This document shows positions 1 through 5,104 of a stretch of 7,058 bases of DNA, piece by piece. The translations under genes were made by a program, and so were the position numbers. Below the pieces are notes generated by a model, which saw nothing but the letters and a program-made list of their open reading frames with translations, ran no database searches and was not told where the DNA came from. Within the stretch, counting starts at the first letter, position 1. Each line of letters starts with the position of its first letter. Origin of the DNA: Quadrisphaera sp. (lineage in GTDB: Bacteria > Actinomycetota > Actinomycetes > Actinomycetales > Quadrisphaeraceae); contig JARIBR010000026.1 of assembly GCA_029258695.1 (NCBI GenBank), positions 1 through 7,058 on the forward strand. The letters are read 5' to 3'.

Positions 1-606
1 TGGGCGGTCCTCACCGGCGCGGGCCTCGGCTTCCTCGTCTTCATCATCTTCATCGCCGTGCAGGCCGCCGGTGACCTGCTCGACGTCTTCGGCGGCTTCC
101 AGCTCGCGTCGGCCTTCGACCCGCTCATGCAGAGCCAGACCTCGGTGTTCGGGCGCTTCTACGGCCTGCTGGCGACCACGCTGATGTTCGCCTCGGAGGG
201 CTACCTCGTGGTCCTCATGGGGTTGCGGCGCACCTTCGACGCGATCGGGGTGATGGACGGCCTCTCGATCCGGGTGCTGGCCGAGCTGCTCACCGACGGC
301 GCGGCGCAGATGACCGTCGCCGCGCTGCAGATCGCCGGGCCGCTCATCGCCATCCTCTTCCTCACCGACGTCGGCCTCGGCCTGCTGACGCGCGCGGCCC
401 CCGCGCTGAACCCCTTCGCGCTGGGCTTCCCGCTGAAGATCCTCGTGACCCTGTCGCTGGCCACCGTCGCCGTGGCCGTGCTCCCCACGGTGGTCGAGGG
501 CCTCACCGACGACGCGGGCCGCCAGATGGCCCAGCTGGCCGTCGCCACCGCCCGCGAGGACGCCGCGGCGCGCGCCGCGCAGGACGCAGCCGGGGCCCTC
601 CCGTGA
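1..606 (+). CDS. fliR: Flagellar export gate protein FliR, 3' part (N-terminus outside window)
   Basis: FliR is an integral membrane component of the flagellar type III export gate. It assembles with FliP and FliQ at the centre of the basal body to pass rod, hook and filament subunits. The reading frame is open from base 1 and gives 201 residues before TGA. FliR is usually about 250-260 aa, so some 50-60 N-terminal residues lie upstream. Family-like features seen are a hydrophobic helix at the left edge, a central segment reading DPLMQSQTSVFGRFYGLL, the following hydrophobic stretch with GYLVVLMGLRRTFDAI, and two later hydrophobic segments (IAGPLIAILFLTDVGLGLL and LKILVTLSLATVAVAVLP). The stop overlaps the next start by 4 bp (GTGA), which implies translational coupling to flhB. 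The family call rests on remembered consensus and on the flhB neighbour. Confidence 0.88.
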   Translation, partial: WAVLTGAGLGFLVFIIFIAVQAAGDLLDVFGGFQLASAFDPLMQSQTSVFGRFYGLLATTLMFASEGYLVVLMGLRRTFDAIGVMDGLSIRVLAELLTDGAAQMTVAALQIAGPLIAILFLTDVGLGLLTRAAPALNPFALGFPLKILVTLSLATVAVAVLPTVVEGLTDDAGRQMAQLAVATAREDAAARAAQDAAGALP

Positions 607-1703
607 GCGGCAGCGGCGGTGAGGAGCGCAACGAGGCCCCCACGCCCAAGAAGGTCAAGGACTCCCGCAAGGAGGGGAAGTTCGGGCGCTCCCCGGACCT
701 CGGGGCGTGGGTGGGCGTCGCCGCGGCGGTGAGCCTCATGCCGATGATGCTGGAGGGCGGCCGCGACCGGCTGGTGCCGATGTACCAGGTGCTCGAGGAG
801 GTCATGGACCACCCCGAGCCCTCGCAGGTGATGGACGCGCTGGTCACCGGCTTCGCCGTCGTGCCGGTGCTGCTGGCGCCCATCGCGGCGGTCACCGTCG
901 TCGTCGCCATCGCCACCGCGGCGGCCCAGGGCGGGCTGCACCTGGCGACGAAGGCCGCGAAGCCGAACTTCAAGAAGCTCAACGTGCTCAAGGGCATCAA
1001 GCAGATGGTGAGCTTCACGTCGCTGTGGAACGGGCTGAAGGCGCTGCTGAAGACCACCGTCATCGGCTTCGCGTTGTGGTTGACGGTCTCGACGCTGGGG
1101 CCCTCGCTGATCGCCGCCGGGTCCATGTCGCTGGACGTCATCACCGAGCGGGTGGCGGGCGGCCTGGCCAACCTCATCCGCACGGCCGTGGTGGCGGGGC
1201 TGGCGCTCGCCGCCCTGGACGTGGTGGTGACCAAGCGCAAGTCGCTCAAGGAGATCCGCATGACGCGCCAGGAGGTGAAGGACGAGCACAAGTCCTCCGA
1301 GGGCAACCCGCTGATCAAGGGGGCGATCCGCCAGAAGCAGCGGGCGATGAGCCGCAACCGCATGATGGCCGCCATCGCCGACGCCGACGTCGTCATGGTC
1401 AACCCGACGCACGTCGCGGTGGCGCTGAAGTACGAGTCCGGCAAGGGCGCCCCGACGGTGGTGGCCAAGGGCGCCGGGCACATCGCGACGAAGATCCGCG
1501 AGAAGGCCGCCGAGCACGGGGTGCCGATGGTGGCCGACGTCCCGCTCGCCCGTGCCCTGCACGCGGCCTGCGAGGTGGACCAGGAGGTGCCAGCCGACCT
1601 GTACGTCTCCGTCGCGCAGGTGCTGGCGTTCGTGATGGCCCTGCGTCAGCGCGGCGCCGCGAAGGGTATGCACCGCAGCCCGCTCACCACGCCCGTGGGG
1701 TGA
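603..1703 (+). CDS. flhB: Flagellar export switch protein FlhB
   Basis: FlhB is the inner-membrane export-apparatus protein that sets substrate specificity (rod/hook versus filament). It autocleaves within an NPTH motif in its cytoplasmic domain. The 366-aa product matches the usual length of about 350-385. The N-terminal segment has the family hallmark (EAPTPKKVKDSRKEGKFGRS, residues 11-30). Four hydrophobic segments follow at about 33-50, 78-108, 147-170 and 187-208, with PNFKKLNVLKGIKQM (121-135) in the cytoplasmic loop. TRQEVKDEHKSSEGNP (221-236) leads into the cleavage domain, and NPTH is intact at 267-270 followed by VAVALKY. The GTG start at 603 is chosen because it overlaps the fliR stop (GTGA) and keeps the conserved N-terminus. 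No strong Shine-Dalgarno sequence is visible, consistent with coupling. No flhA follows; the next plus-strand space is a repeat-rich gap. Confidence 0.96.
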   Translation: MSGSGGEERNEAPTPKKVKDSRKEGKFGRSPDLGAWVGVAAAVSLMPMMLEGGRDRLVPMYQVLEEVMDHPEPSQVMDALVTGFAVVPVLLAPIAAVTVVVAIATAAAQGGLHLATKAAKPNFKKLNVLKGIKQMVSFTSLWNGLKALLKTTVIGFALWLTVSTLGPSLIAAGSMSLDVITERVAGGLANLIRTAVVAGLALAALDVVVTKRKSLKEIRMTRQEVKDEHKSSEGNPLIKGAIRQKQRAMSRNRMMAAIADADVVMVNPTHVAVALKYESGKGAPTVVAKGAGHIATKIREKAAEHGVPMVADVPLARALHAACEVDQEVPADLYVSVAQVLAFVMALRQRGAAKGMHRSPLTTPVG

Positions 1704-1809
1704 CGCCGGGTGGGGCGGCGTGTCCTCTCGGGGTCGAGCCTCCCGCTGCGCCGCTCCTCTGCGCCGGCCCCTGCCACGGCTGCCCCTGTCACCGCCGCCC
1801 CTCCACGCC

Positions 1810-1871
1810 GGTGATCATGGCCGATCACCCCCTTCGTGGACCGGCAAAGGGGGTCGTCTCCCATGATCACC
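1810..1871. terminator. Long imperfect hairpin, possible bidirectional terminator
   Basis: The outer arms (1810-1820 with 1861-1871, 11 bp) enclose an inner stem (ACCCCCTT at 1827-1834 with AAGGGGGT at 1847-1854, 8 bp) and a 12-base loop. Together they can form a stem-loop of about 62 bases with a small internal mismatch region. It lies about 107 bp after the flhB stop and about 380 bp beyond the stop of the converging EamA gene. A bidirectional terminator or transcript-stabilising structure is therefore reasonable. No clear U-tract follows on either strand, so intrinsic termination is only inferred, and the same bases are equally explained by the repeat element. Confidence 0.4.
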
Positions 1872-1892
1872 AAAAGATCCGCCATGATCACC
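1810..1892. repeat. Inverted/direct GGTGATCATGG element (three copies)
   Basis: GGTGATCATGG occurs at 1810-1820. Its exact reverse complement CCATGATCACC occurs twice, at 1861-1871 and 1882-1892, 21 bp apart. Read on the minus strand from 1892, the sequence begins GGTGATCATGGCGGATC. On the plus strand from 1810 it begins GGTGATCATGGCCGATC, so the two ends match over 17 bases with one difference. The first copy also contains its own small palindrome (GGTGATC at 1810-1816 and GATCACC at 1823-1829). The arrangement of a conserved terminal motif facing inward from both ends resembles a short intergenic repeat family of the REP/BIME or miniature-element kind. I cannot tell from one copy whether it is dispersed in the genome. 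Confidence 0.75.
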
Positions 1893-2007
1893 CGTCGAGC
1901 CCCGCGCTGACCCCCCGTTCAACTCCCTGTCGGGTCGCCCGTGTGAACCCTGACGGTGAGGTGACCGTGGAGCCCGCCGAGCTCGCACCGGTGGAGGCGG
2001 CGCGCGC

Positions 2008-2162
2008 TCGAGCGGGGAGTTGGGGCGGGGGTGCCCCCTCGAGCGGGGAGTTGGTGTGGGGCTGCCCCCTCGAGCGGGGAGTTGGTGTGGGGTTGCCCCC
2101 TCGAGCGGGGAGTTGGCGCGGCGGCGCGTGGTCGAGCGGGGAGTTGGTGCGGCCTCTGTCGG
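2008..2162. repeat. Tandem array of five 31-bp units
   Basis: The 16-base core TCGAGCGGGGAGTTGG starts at 2008, 2039, 2070, 2101 and 2132, which is an exact 31-bp period every time. The 15-base remainder is nearly identical in units 2 and 3 (TGTGGGGCTGCCCCC and TGTGGGGTTGCCCCC) and related in unit 1 (GGCGGGGGTGCCCCC). It is quite different in units 4 and 5 (CGCGGCGGCGCGTGG and TGCGGCCTCTGTCGG). The first three remainders contain a small GGGGC/GCCCC-type symmetry, and the core contains TCGA, extended to CTCGAG in units 1-4. No unit is part of a supported gene. The constant phase with a changing remainder suggests the core and its spacing matter, or that sequence exchange has acted on the remainder. 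Confidence 0.9.
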
Positions 2163-2191
2163 CGTGTCGGGTGCACGAGATCCCCGCTCGA
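2132..2191. terminator. Inverted core copy closing the tandem array; possible stem-loop
   Basis: TCCCCGCTCGA at 2181-2191 is the exact reverse complement of the core start in the last array unit (TCGAGCGGGGA at 2132-2142). This allows an 11-bp stem with a 38-base loop. The same inverted copy could pair with any of the five cores. It sits about 60 bp beyond the stop of the minus-strand EamA gene and downstream of flhB, so it could contribute to termination from either side. No U-tract is visible. It may simply be a flipped, degraded repeat unit. Confidence 0.35.
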
Positions 2192-2253
2192 GCCCGAGGG
2201 AGGGAGGACCCACCGGCCACGACGATTCTCGCCGCCTCACTCCGCCGGCGCGC

Positions 2254-3180
2254 TCACTCCACCGGCATCGCCGCGCTGCGCCGCCCGCCGGCGCGCACGA
2301 CGATCGCGAGCCCGACGATGAGCAGCACCCCCGCCGGGATGGCCGTCAGCGGTGGCACCTGCCCGAGGAAGATCGCCGCGATGATCGCCGCCCCGGGGAT
2401 CTCCAGGAGGATCAGCGTGCTCACCACCGTGGGGCCGATGCTCTTGACCACCCGGTTGAACAGCGAGTGCCCGAGCAGCTGCGCCCCGAGGGTCAGGGCG
2501 GCGATGAGCAGCCAGTCCCGCGCGCTGAAACCGGTCAGCTGCTGACGACCGACGACGCACGCCACGAGCAGCACGAGCGCGCACACCGCGTAGCAGAGCA
2601 GCGTGTACGTCGTCGTCGAGACGGTGCGCCGCACCTCGCTGCCCGCGGTCATGTAGAGCGCGGCGAAGGCCCCGCCGGCCACCGCGAGCGCGTCTCCGAG
2701 CAGCGCGCCGGGGTCCGCCGAGACGTCGACGCCCGCCAGGAGGGCAGCCCCGAGGACGGCCACGGCGATCCCGCCCCACACCGTGCGTCCCACCGGCGCG
2801 CCGCGCAGCCCGGAGATCAGCGCCGCCCACACCGGCTGGGTGGCGACCAGCGCCGTCGCCGACGCCACGGAGGTCAGCGTCAGGCTCGGCGTCCACGTGG
2901 CGAAGTGCGCCGCCAGCATCACCCCCGCCAGGGCGGCCCAGCGCAGCTCGCGACGGGTGAGGCGCGCCAGCTCGGCGCGGGCGGTGAGCAGCGCGGTCGG
3001 GGCGAGCAGCCCGGCGGCCAGGGCGTTGCGCCAGAACGCGATGGCCAGCGCGGGCGCGGTGCACGCGGCGATGATCGGGCCCGAGGTGCTGACGGCCAGC
3101 AGCGCGATCGAGACGAGCACCGCGTCGGAGCGGTGGACCGCCCCGACCGGTGACGTGGACGCTTCGGGGGGTTCCTGCAC
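2254..3180 (-). CDS. EamA/DMT-superfamily transporter
   Basis: This is a predicted inner-membrane drug/metabolite transporter of the EamA family, probably an exporter of amino acids, metabolites or similar small molecules; the substrate cannot be read from the sequence. The 308-aa product has about ten hydrophobic segments and the internal duplication typical of the family. Typical stretches are AIAFWRN (46-52), AHFATWTPSLTLTSVASATA (91-110), QPVWAALIS (115-123), GDALAVAGGAFAALYM (162-177), GHSLFNRVVKSIGPTVVSTL (237-256) and FLGQVPP (271-277, where Glu is common in place of Gln). The frame stays open upstream to 3390, but that part is His/Arg-rich and overlaps the antitoxin gene, so it is discarded. 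The GTG at 3180 is the earliest sensible start. A GTG at 3120 (288 aa) is the alternative, and neither has a clear Shine-Dalgarno sequence. It is divergent from the toxin-antitoxin genes and convergent with flhB. Confidence 0.88.
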   Translation of the reverse strand: MQEPPEASTSPVGAVHRSDAVLVSIALLAVSTSGPIIAACTAPALAIAFWRNALAAGLLAPTALLTARAELARLTRRELRWAALAGVMLAAHFATWTPSLTLTSVASATALVATQPVWAALISGLRGAPVGRTVWGGIAVAVLGAALLAGVDVSADPGALLGDALAVAGGAFAALYMTAGSEVRRTVSTTTYTLLCYAVCALVLLVACVVGRQQLTGFSARDWLLIAALTLGAQLLGHSLFNRVVKSIGPTVVSTLILLEIPGAAIIAAIFLGQVPPLTAIPAGVLLIVGLAIVVRAGGRRSAAMPVE

Positions 3181-3224
3181 CGGGTCAGTCTGGTGACACG
3201 TTGCGTGGTGCGGTCTCCAGGGGC

Positions 3225-3248
3225 GATGACACCACAGATGGTGTCGTC
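3225..3248. promoter_or_regulatory. Palindrome, candidate operator of the toxin-antitoxin module
   Basis: GATGACACC (3225-3233) and GGTGTCGTC (3240-3248) form 9-bp inverted arms with one mismatch (the central 6 bp on each side are perfect) around a 6-base centre. A further TGACAC lies at 3194-3199 in the same orientation as the one at 3227-3232. The palindrome is 26 bp before the antitoxin ATG and 45 bp from the divergent EamA start. Antitoxins with ribbon-helix-helix domains normally bind short palindromes in their own promoter, so autoregulation is the likely role. Core promoter hexamers are not clear; TTGCGT at 3201-3206 is a weak -35 candidate. Confidence 0.55.
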
Positions 3249-3262
3249 GCTGATACGCGTGT

Positions 3263-3266
3263 GGAG
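3263..3266 (+). promoter_or_regulatory. Ribosome binding site fixing the antitoxin start
   Basis: GGAG stands 7 bases before the ATG at 3274. It decides between this start and the in-frame GTG at 3193, which has no such site and would place the palindrome inside the coding region. Confidence 0.7.
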
Positions 3267-3273
3267 CGTGGTC

Positions 3274-3471
3274 ATGAGTCTGCGTCTCCCCGAGGCCGAC
3301 GTCGAGGCGCTCCGCCAGCGCGCGGCCCAGGAGCGACGGTCGATGCAGGACGTCATGAAGTCGGCACTGCACGAGTACGTCGAGCGGCACAGCCGTGACG
3401 AGCTGCTGGAGCAGGTCCTCGACAGCGAGCTGCCCCGCTACGCGGACGCCCTCCGGCGGCTCGGGGAGTGA
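3274..3471 (+). CDS. Ribbon-helix-helix antitoxin of a Doc-type toxin-antitoxin pair
   Basis: This is a 65-aa protein. Residues 1-39 fit a ribbon-helix-helix (Arc/CopG-like) DNA-binding fold: strand MSLRLP, helix EADVEALRQRAAQERRS, turn, helix MQDVMKSALHEYVERH. Residues 40-65 are acidic and helical (RDELLEQVLDSELPRYADAL) and are the probable toxin-neutralising tail. The protein likely dimerises, represses its own promoter through the upstream palindrome and wraps the toxin. The start is the ATG preceded by GGAG. The stop overlaps the toxin start by 4 bp (GTGA), which couples the two translations as expected for a type II pair. The classical Doc partner Phd has a different DNA-binding fold, so this is a mixed-type pairing. 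The assignment combines the visible pattern with context; the family is short and weakly conserved. Confidence 0.82.
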   Translation: MSLRLPEADVEALRQRAAQERRSMQDVMKSALHEYVERHSRDELLEQVLDSELPRYADALRRLGE

Positions 3472-3845
3472 TCTTCCTCAGCGCCGAGGAGCTGCTCCGT
3501 GTCGCGGAGCGGGCCACCGGAGCCCAGGCGCTCGTGCGCGACCACGGGCTGCTGGCGTCGGCGTCCGCGCGGCCGCAGCCATCCGCTTTCGGCGGGGACG
3601 CCTACCCGAGCCTGGTCCGGAAGGCTGCTGCGCTGATGCAGTCGCTCGCCACGAACCATCCGCTGGTCGACGGGAACGAGCGTCTGGCCCTCGGCGGCGT
3701 CATCGCGTTCCTCGGTGTCAACGGTGCCCGGCTGGCCTTGAGCGAGGACGAGGCCTACGACCTGACGATCGCCGTCGCCCCCGGCGAGCCCGTGGACGTC
3801 GGCCAGATCGCGGAGCGGCTCCGTACCGTTCCGCTGCCCGGCTGA
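3468..3845 (+). CDS. doc: Doc/Fic-family toxin with altered Fic motif
   Basis: Doc toxins inhibit translation by phosphorylating EF-Tu, while related Fic proteins transfer AMP. The 125-aa length equals that of classic Doc (about 126). Residues 1-60 are the usual N-terminal helices, with FGGDAYPSLVRKAAALMQSL (41-60) before the active site. The Fic motif is HPLVDGNER at 64-72, followed by LALGGVIAFLGVNG (73-86). His64, Asp68, Asn70 and Arg72 are present. Glu71 replaces the Lys seen in Doc (HxFxDANKR type) or the Gly of AMP-transferring Fic proteins, and Leu66 replaces Phe. The start is the GTG that overlaps the antitoxin stop. Toxin activity may therefore be reduced or changed. The gene symbol is by family; a Fic-like enzyme of another specificity is possible. 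The gene converges on ada across a 175-bp gap in which I see no gene or terminator. Confidence 0.85.
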   Translation: MIFLSAEELLRVAERATGAQALVRDHGLLASASARPQPSAFGGDAYPSLVRKAAALMQSLATNHPLVDGNERLALGGVIAFLGVNGARLALSEDEAYDLTIAVAPGEPVDVGQIAERLRTVPLPG

Positions 3846-4020
3846 TCCGCGTCACCGCCCCCGACGGAACAGGCCCTGCGCCGGCGCTGCGCGTGCCGCC
3901 ACGACCAGCGTTCCCGCCGACGCGTCCCTCAGCACGGTCTCGCTGGCAACCGCGGAGGGCGCCTCGCACCCGGTGCCCCTGGGCGGCCGCGCCGATCCGC
4001 GGCGACGTCCGAGCCCGAGG

Positions 4021-5094
4021 TCACGACGCCGCGGTGTGCCCACGAGCGTCACGCTCGGCGTCGAGCAGCGCCGCCTTGACCTCCAGCCCCCACCGGAAGC
4101 CCCCGAGGCCGCCGTCGCCGCGGATCACCCGGTGGCAGGGCGTCACCAGCGCCGCGGGGTTCGCGGCGCAGGCGCTCGCGACGGCGCGGACCGCGCTCGG
4201 CCGCCCGATGCTGGTCGCGACGTCCGCGTAGCTGCGGGTCGTCCCGGGAGGAACCTCTCGAAGGGCAGCCCACACCGACGCCTGGAAAGCGGTGCCGCGG
4301 ACGTCCAGCGGCACGTCGTCGCCGGCCGGGAGCCCTGACGCCAGCCGTGCCAGGTGCGCGAGGACGCCGGCGAGCGCCTCGTCGTCACGGGTGAACGTCG
4401 CCCGGGGCAGCTCTGCGGCGACCACCGCAAGCTGGGCGCTCCCGTCGGAGCCCGGCTCGTCGATGCGAGCGGCCACGACGCCGCGCCGCGACGCGACGAC
4501 GACCAGCGTCCCCACCGGGTGGGGCGCGGCGGCCCAGAGCAGCTCCTCGTCCGCGCCCCCGGCGGCCCACGTCGCGGGAGCCACCCCGAGCCGTGGGCCC
4601 ACGGCGTCGTAGAACCCGCGCATCGAGCCGTACCCGGCGGCGAAGGCCGCGTCCGAGACGGTGGTGGCGCCGCTGAGCGCCGTGCGGGCCGCCTCGACGC
4701 GCAGCGCCTCGCCGTAGGCGCGCGGGCTCACCCCCACCTCGCGGGTGAACGCCCGCTGGAGCTGCCGGATGCCGATACCGGTTGCCCCCTGCAGCTCAGC
4801 GGTACGCACGGGCCGACCCGCTTCCCGCAGCGCGGCAACCGCTGCCGCCACGGGCGCGGACAGGGCAGGCGTCTCGGGAGTCACCCGGTCAGGCGTGCAG
4901 CGCCGGCACGCCCGGAAGCCGGCGGCCTCCGCGGCGGCCGGGCTCTCGTGGAAGCGGGCGTTGGCCCTCAGCGGGCGCCGCGACGGGCAGGTCGGCCGGC
5001 AGTAGACGCCGGTGCTCGTCACCGCGTAGACGAACGTCCGCCCGCCGTCGTCGCGGTCCAGCGTGAGCTGCCACAGGGTGTCGTCGTCGTCCAT
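4021..5094 (-). CDS. ada: Ada: bifunctional DNA methyl-phosphotriester/O6-methylguanine repair protein and AraC-type regulator
   Basis: Ada removes methyl groups from DNA phosphotriesters and from O6-methylguanine by transfer to its own cysteines. Once methylated it activates the adaptive response to alkylation. All three parts are present in 357 aa. The N-terminal Zn domain has a four-Cys set at C32, C36 (VYCRPTCPSRRPLRANARF), C63 and C66 (FRACRRCTPD). An AraC-type helix-turn-helix lies at about 84-176, including GIRQLQRAFTREVGVSPRAY and TVSDAAFAAGYGSMRGFYDA. The C-terminal methyltransferase has the acceptor motif PCHRVI at 319-324 (Cys320), preceded by GTAFQASVWAALREVPPGTT and followed by GGFRWGLEVKAALL. 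The ATG at 5094 is 10 bp after the ROK stop, with no strong Shine-Dalgarno sequence, so it is probably co-transcribed with the ROK gene. Its own promoter or Ada box is not evident. No alkA or ogt lies beside it. Confidence 0.95.
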   Translation of the reverse strand: MDDDDTLWQLTLDRDDGGRTFVYAVTSTGVYCRPTCPSRRPLRANARFHESPAAAEAAGFRACRRCTPDRVTPETPALSAPVAAAVAALREAGRPVRTAELQGATGIGIRQLQRAFTREVGVSPRAYGEALRVEAARTALSGATTVSDAAFAAGYGSMRGFYDAVGPRLGVAPATWAAGGADEELLWAAAPHPVGTLVVVASRRGVVAARIDEPGSDGSAQLAVVAAELPRATFTRDDEALAGVLAHLARLASGLPAGDDVPLDVRGTAFQASVWAALREVPPGTTRSYADVATSIGRPSAVRAVASACAANPAALVTPCHRVIRGDGGLGGFRWGLEVKAALLDAERDARGHTAAS

Positions 5095-5104
5095 GACCGC
5101 GACG

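Larger units (their letters stand above)
1704..2253. other. Gene-free convergent intergenic gap rich in repeats
   Basis: This stretch separates the flhB stop from the stop of the minus-strand EamA gene. Long open frames cross it on both strands, but they are low-complexity (Arg/Pro/Gly), have no recognisable domain or supported start, and run through the repeats, so I do not call a gene. A short imperfect symmetry exists between 1712-1720 (GGGGCGGCG) and 1793-1801 (CGCCGCCCC). The substantial contents are the GATC-containing inverted element at 1810-1892, the five-unit tandem array at 2008-2162, an inverted core copy at 2181-2192, and a GAGGGAGGGAGG run at 2196-2207. The position between converging genes suits transcription termination or a repeat-insertion hotspot. 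Confidence 0.75.

Noticed and set aside
201..1673. 490-aa minus-strand open frame across fliR/flhB
   Set aside because: It is the antisense of two clearly recognised genes, rich in His/Arg/Leu, with no domain. This is typical of high-GC shadow frames.
1943..2006. Short plus-strand peptide beginning VNPDGEVTVEPAELAPVEAA
   Set aside because: It reads plausibly for about 25 codons but has no ribosome site and then runs into the tandem repeats without a stop. Probably chance or a remnant.
2008..2162. CRISPR array
   Set aside because: The repeat core (16 bp) and remainder (15 bp) are too short, some remainders are near-identical, and no cas genes are present.
707..2545. 612-aa plus-strand open frame
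   Set aside because: It overlaps flhB in another frame, crosses the tandem repeats and runs into the EamA gene. Its composition is Arg/Gly/Ala shadow-like.
3193..3273. Longer antitoxin starting at GTG 3193
   Set aside because: It has no ribosome binding site, would swallow the palindrome, and adds residues before the first strand of the RHH fold.
3181..3390. N-terminal extension of the EamA protein to 378 aa
   Set aside because: The extra 70 residues are His/Cys/Arg-rich, lack membrane character and overlap the opposite-strand antitoxin, whose start is supported by a GGAG site.
3852..4052. 66-aa minus-strand frame in the gap between doc and ada
   Set aside because: Its C-terminal part looks mildly protein-like (ETVLRDASAGTLVVAARAA), but it overlaps the end of ada, has no ribosome site and matches no family I know. 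A decayed gene end is possible but unsupported.
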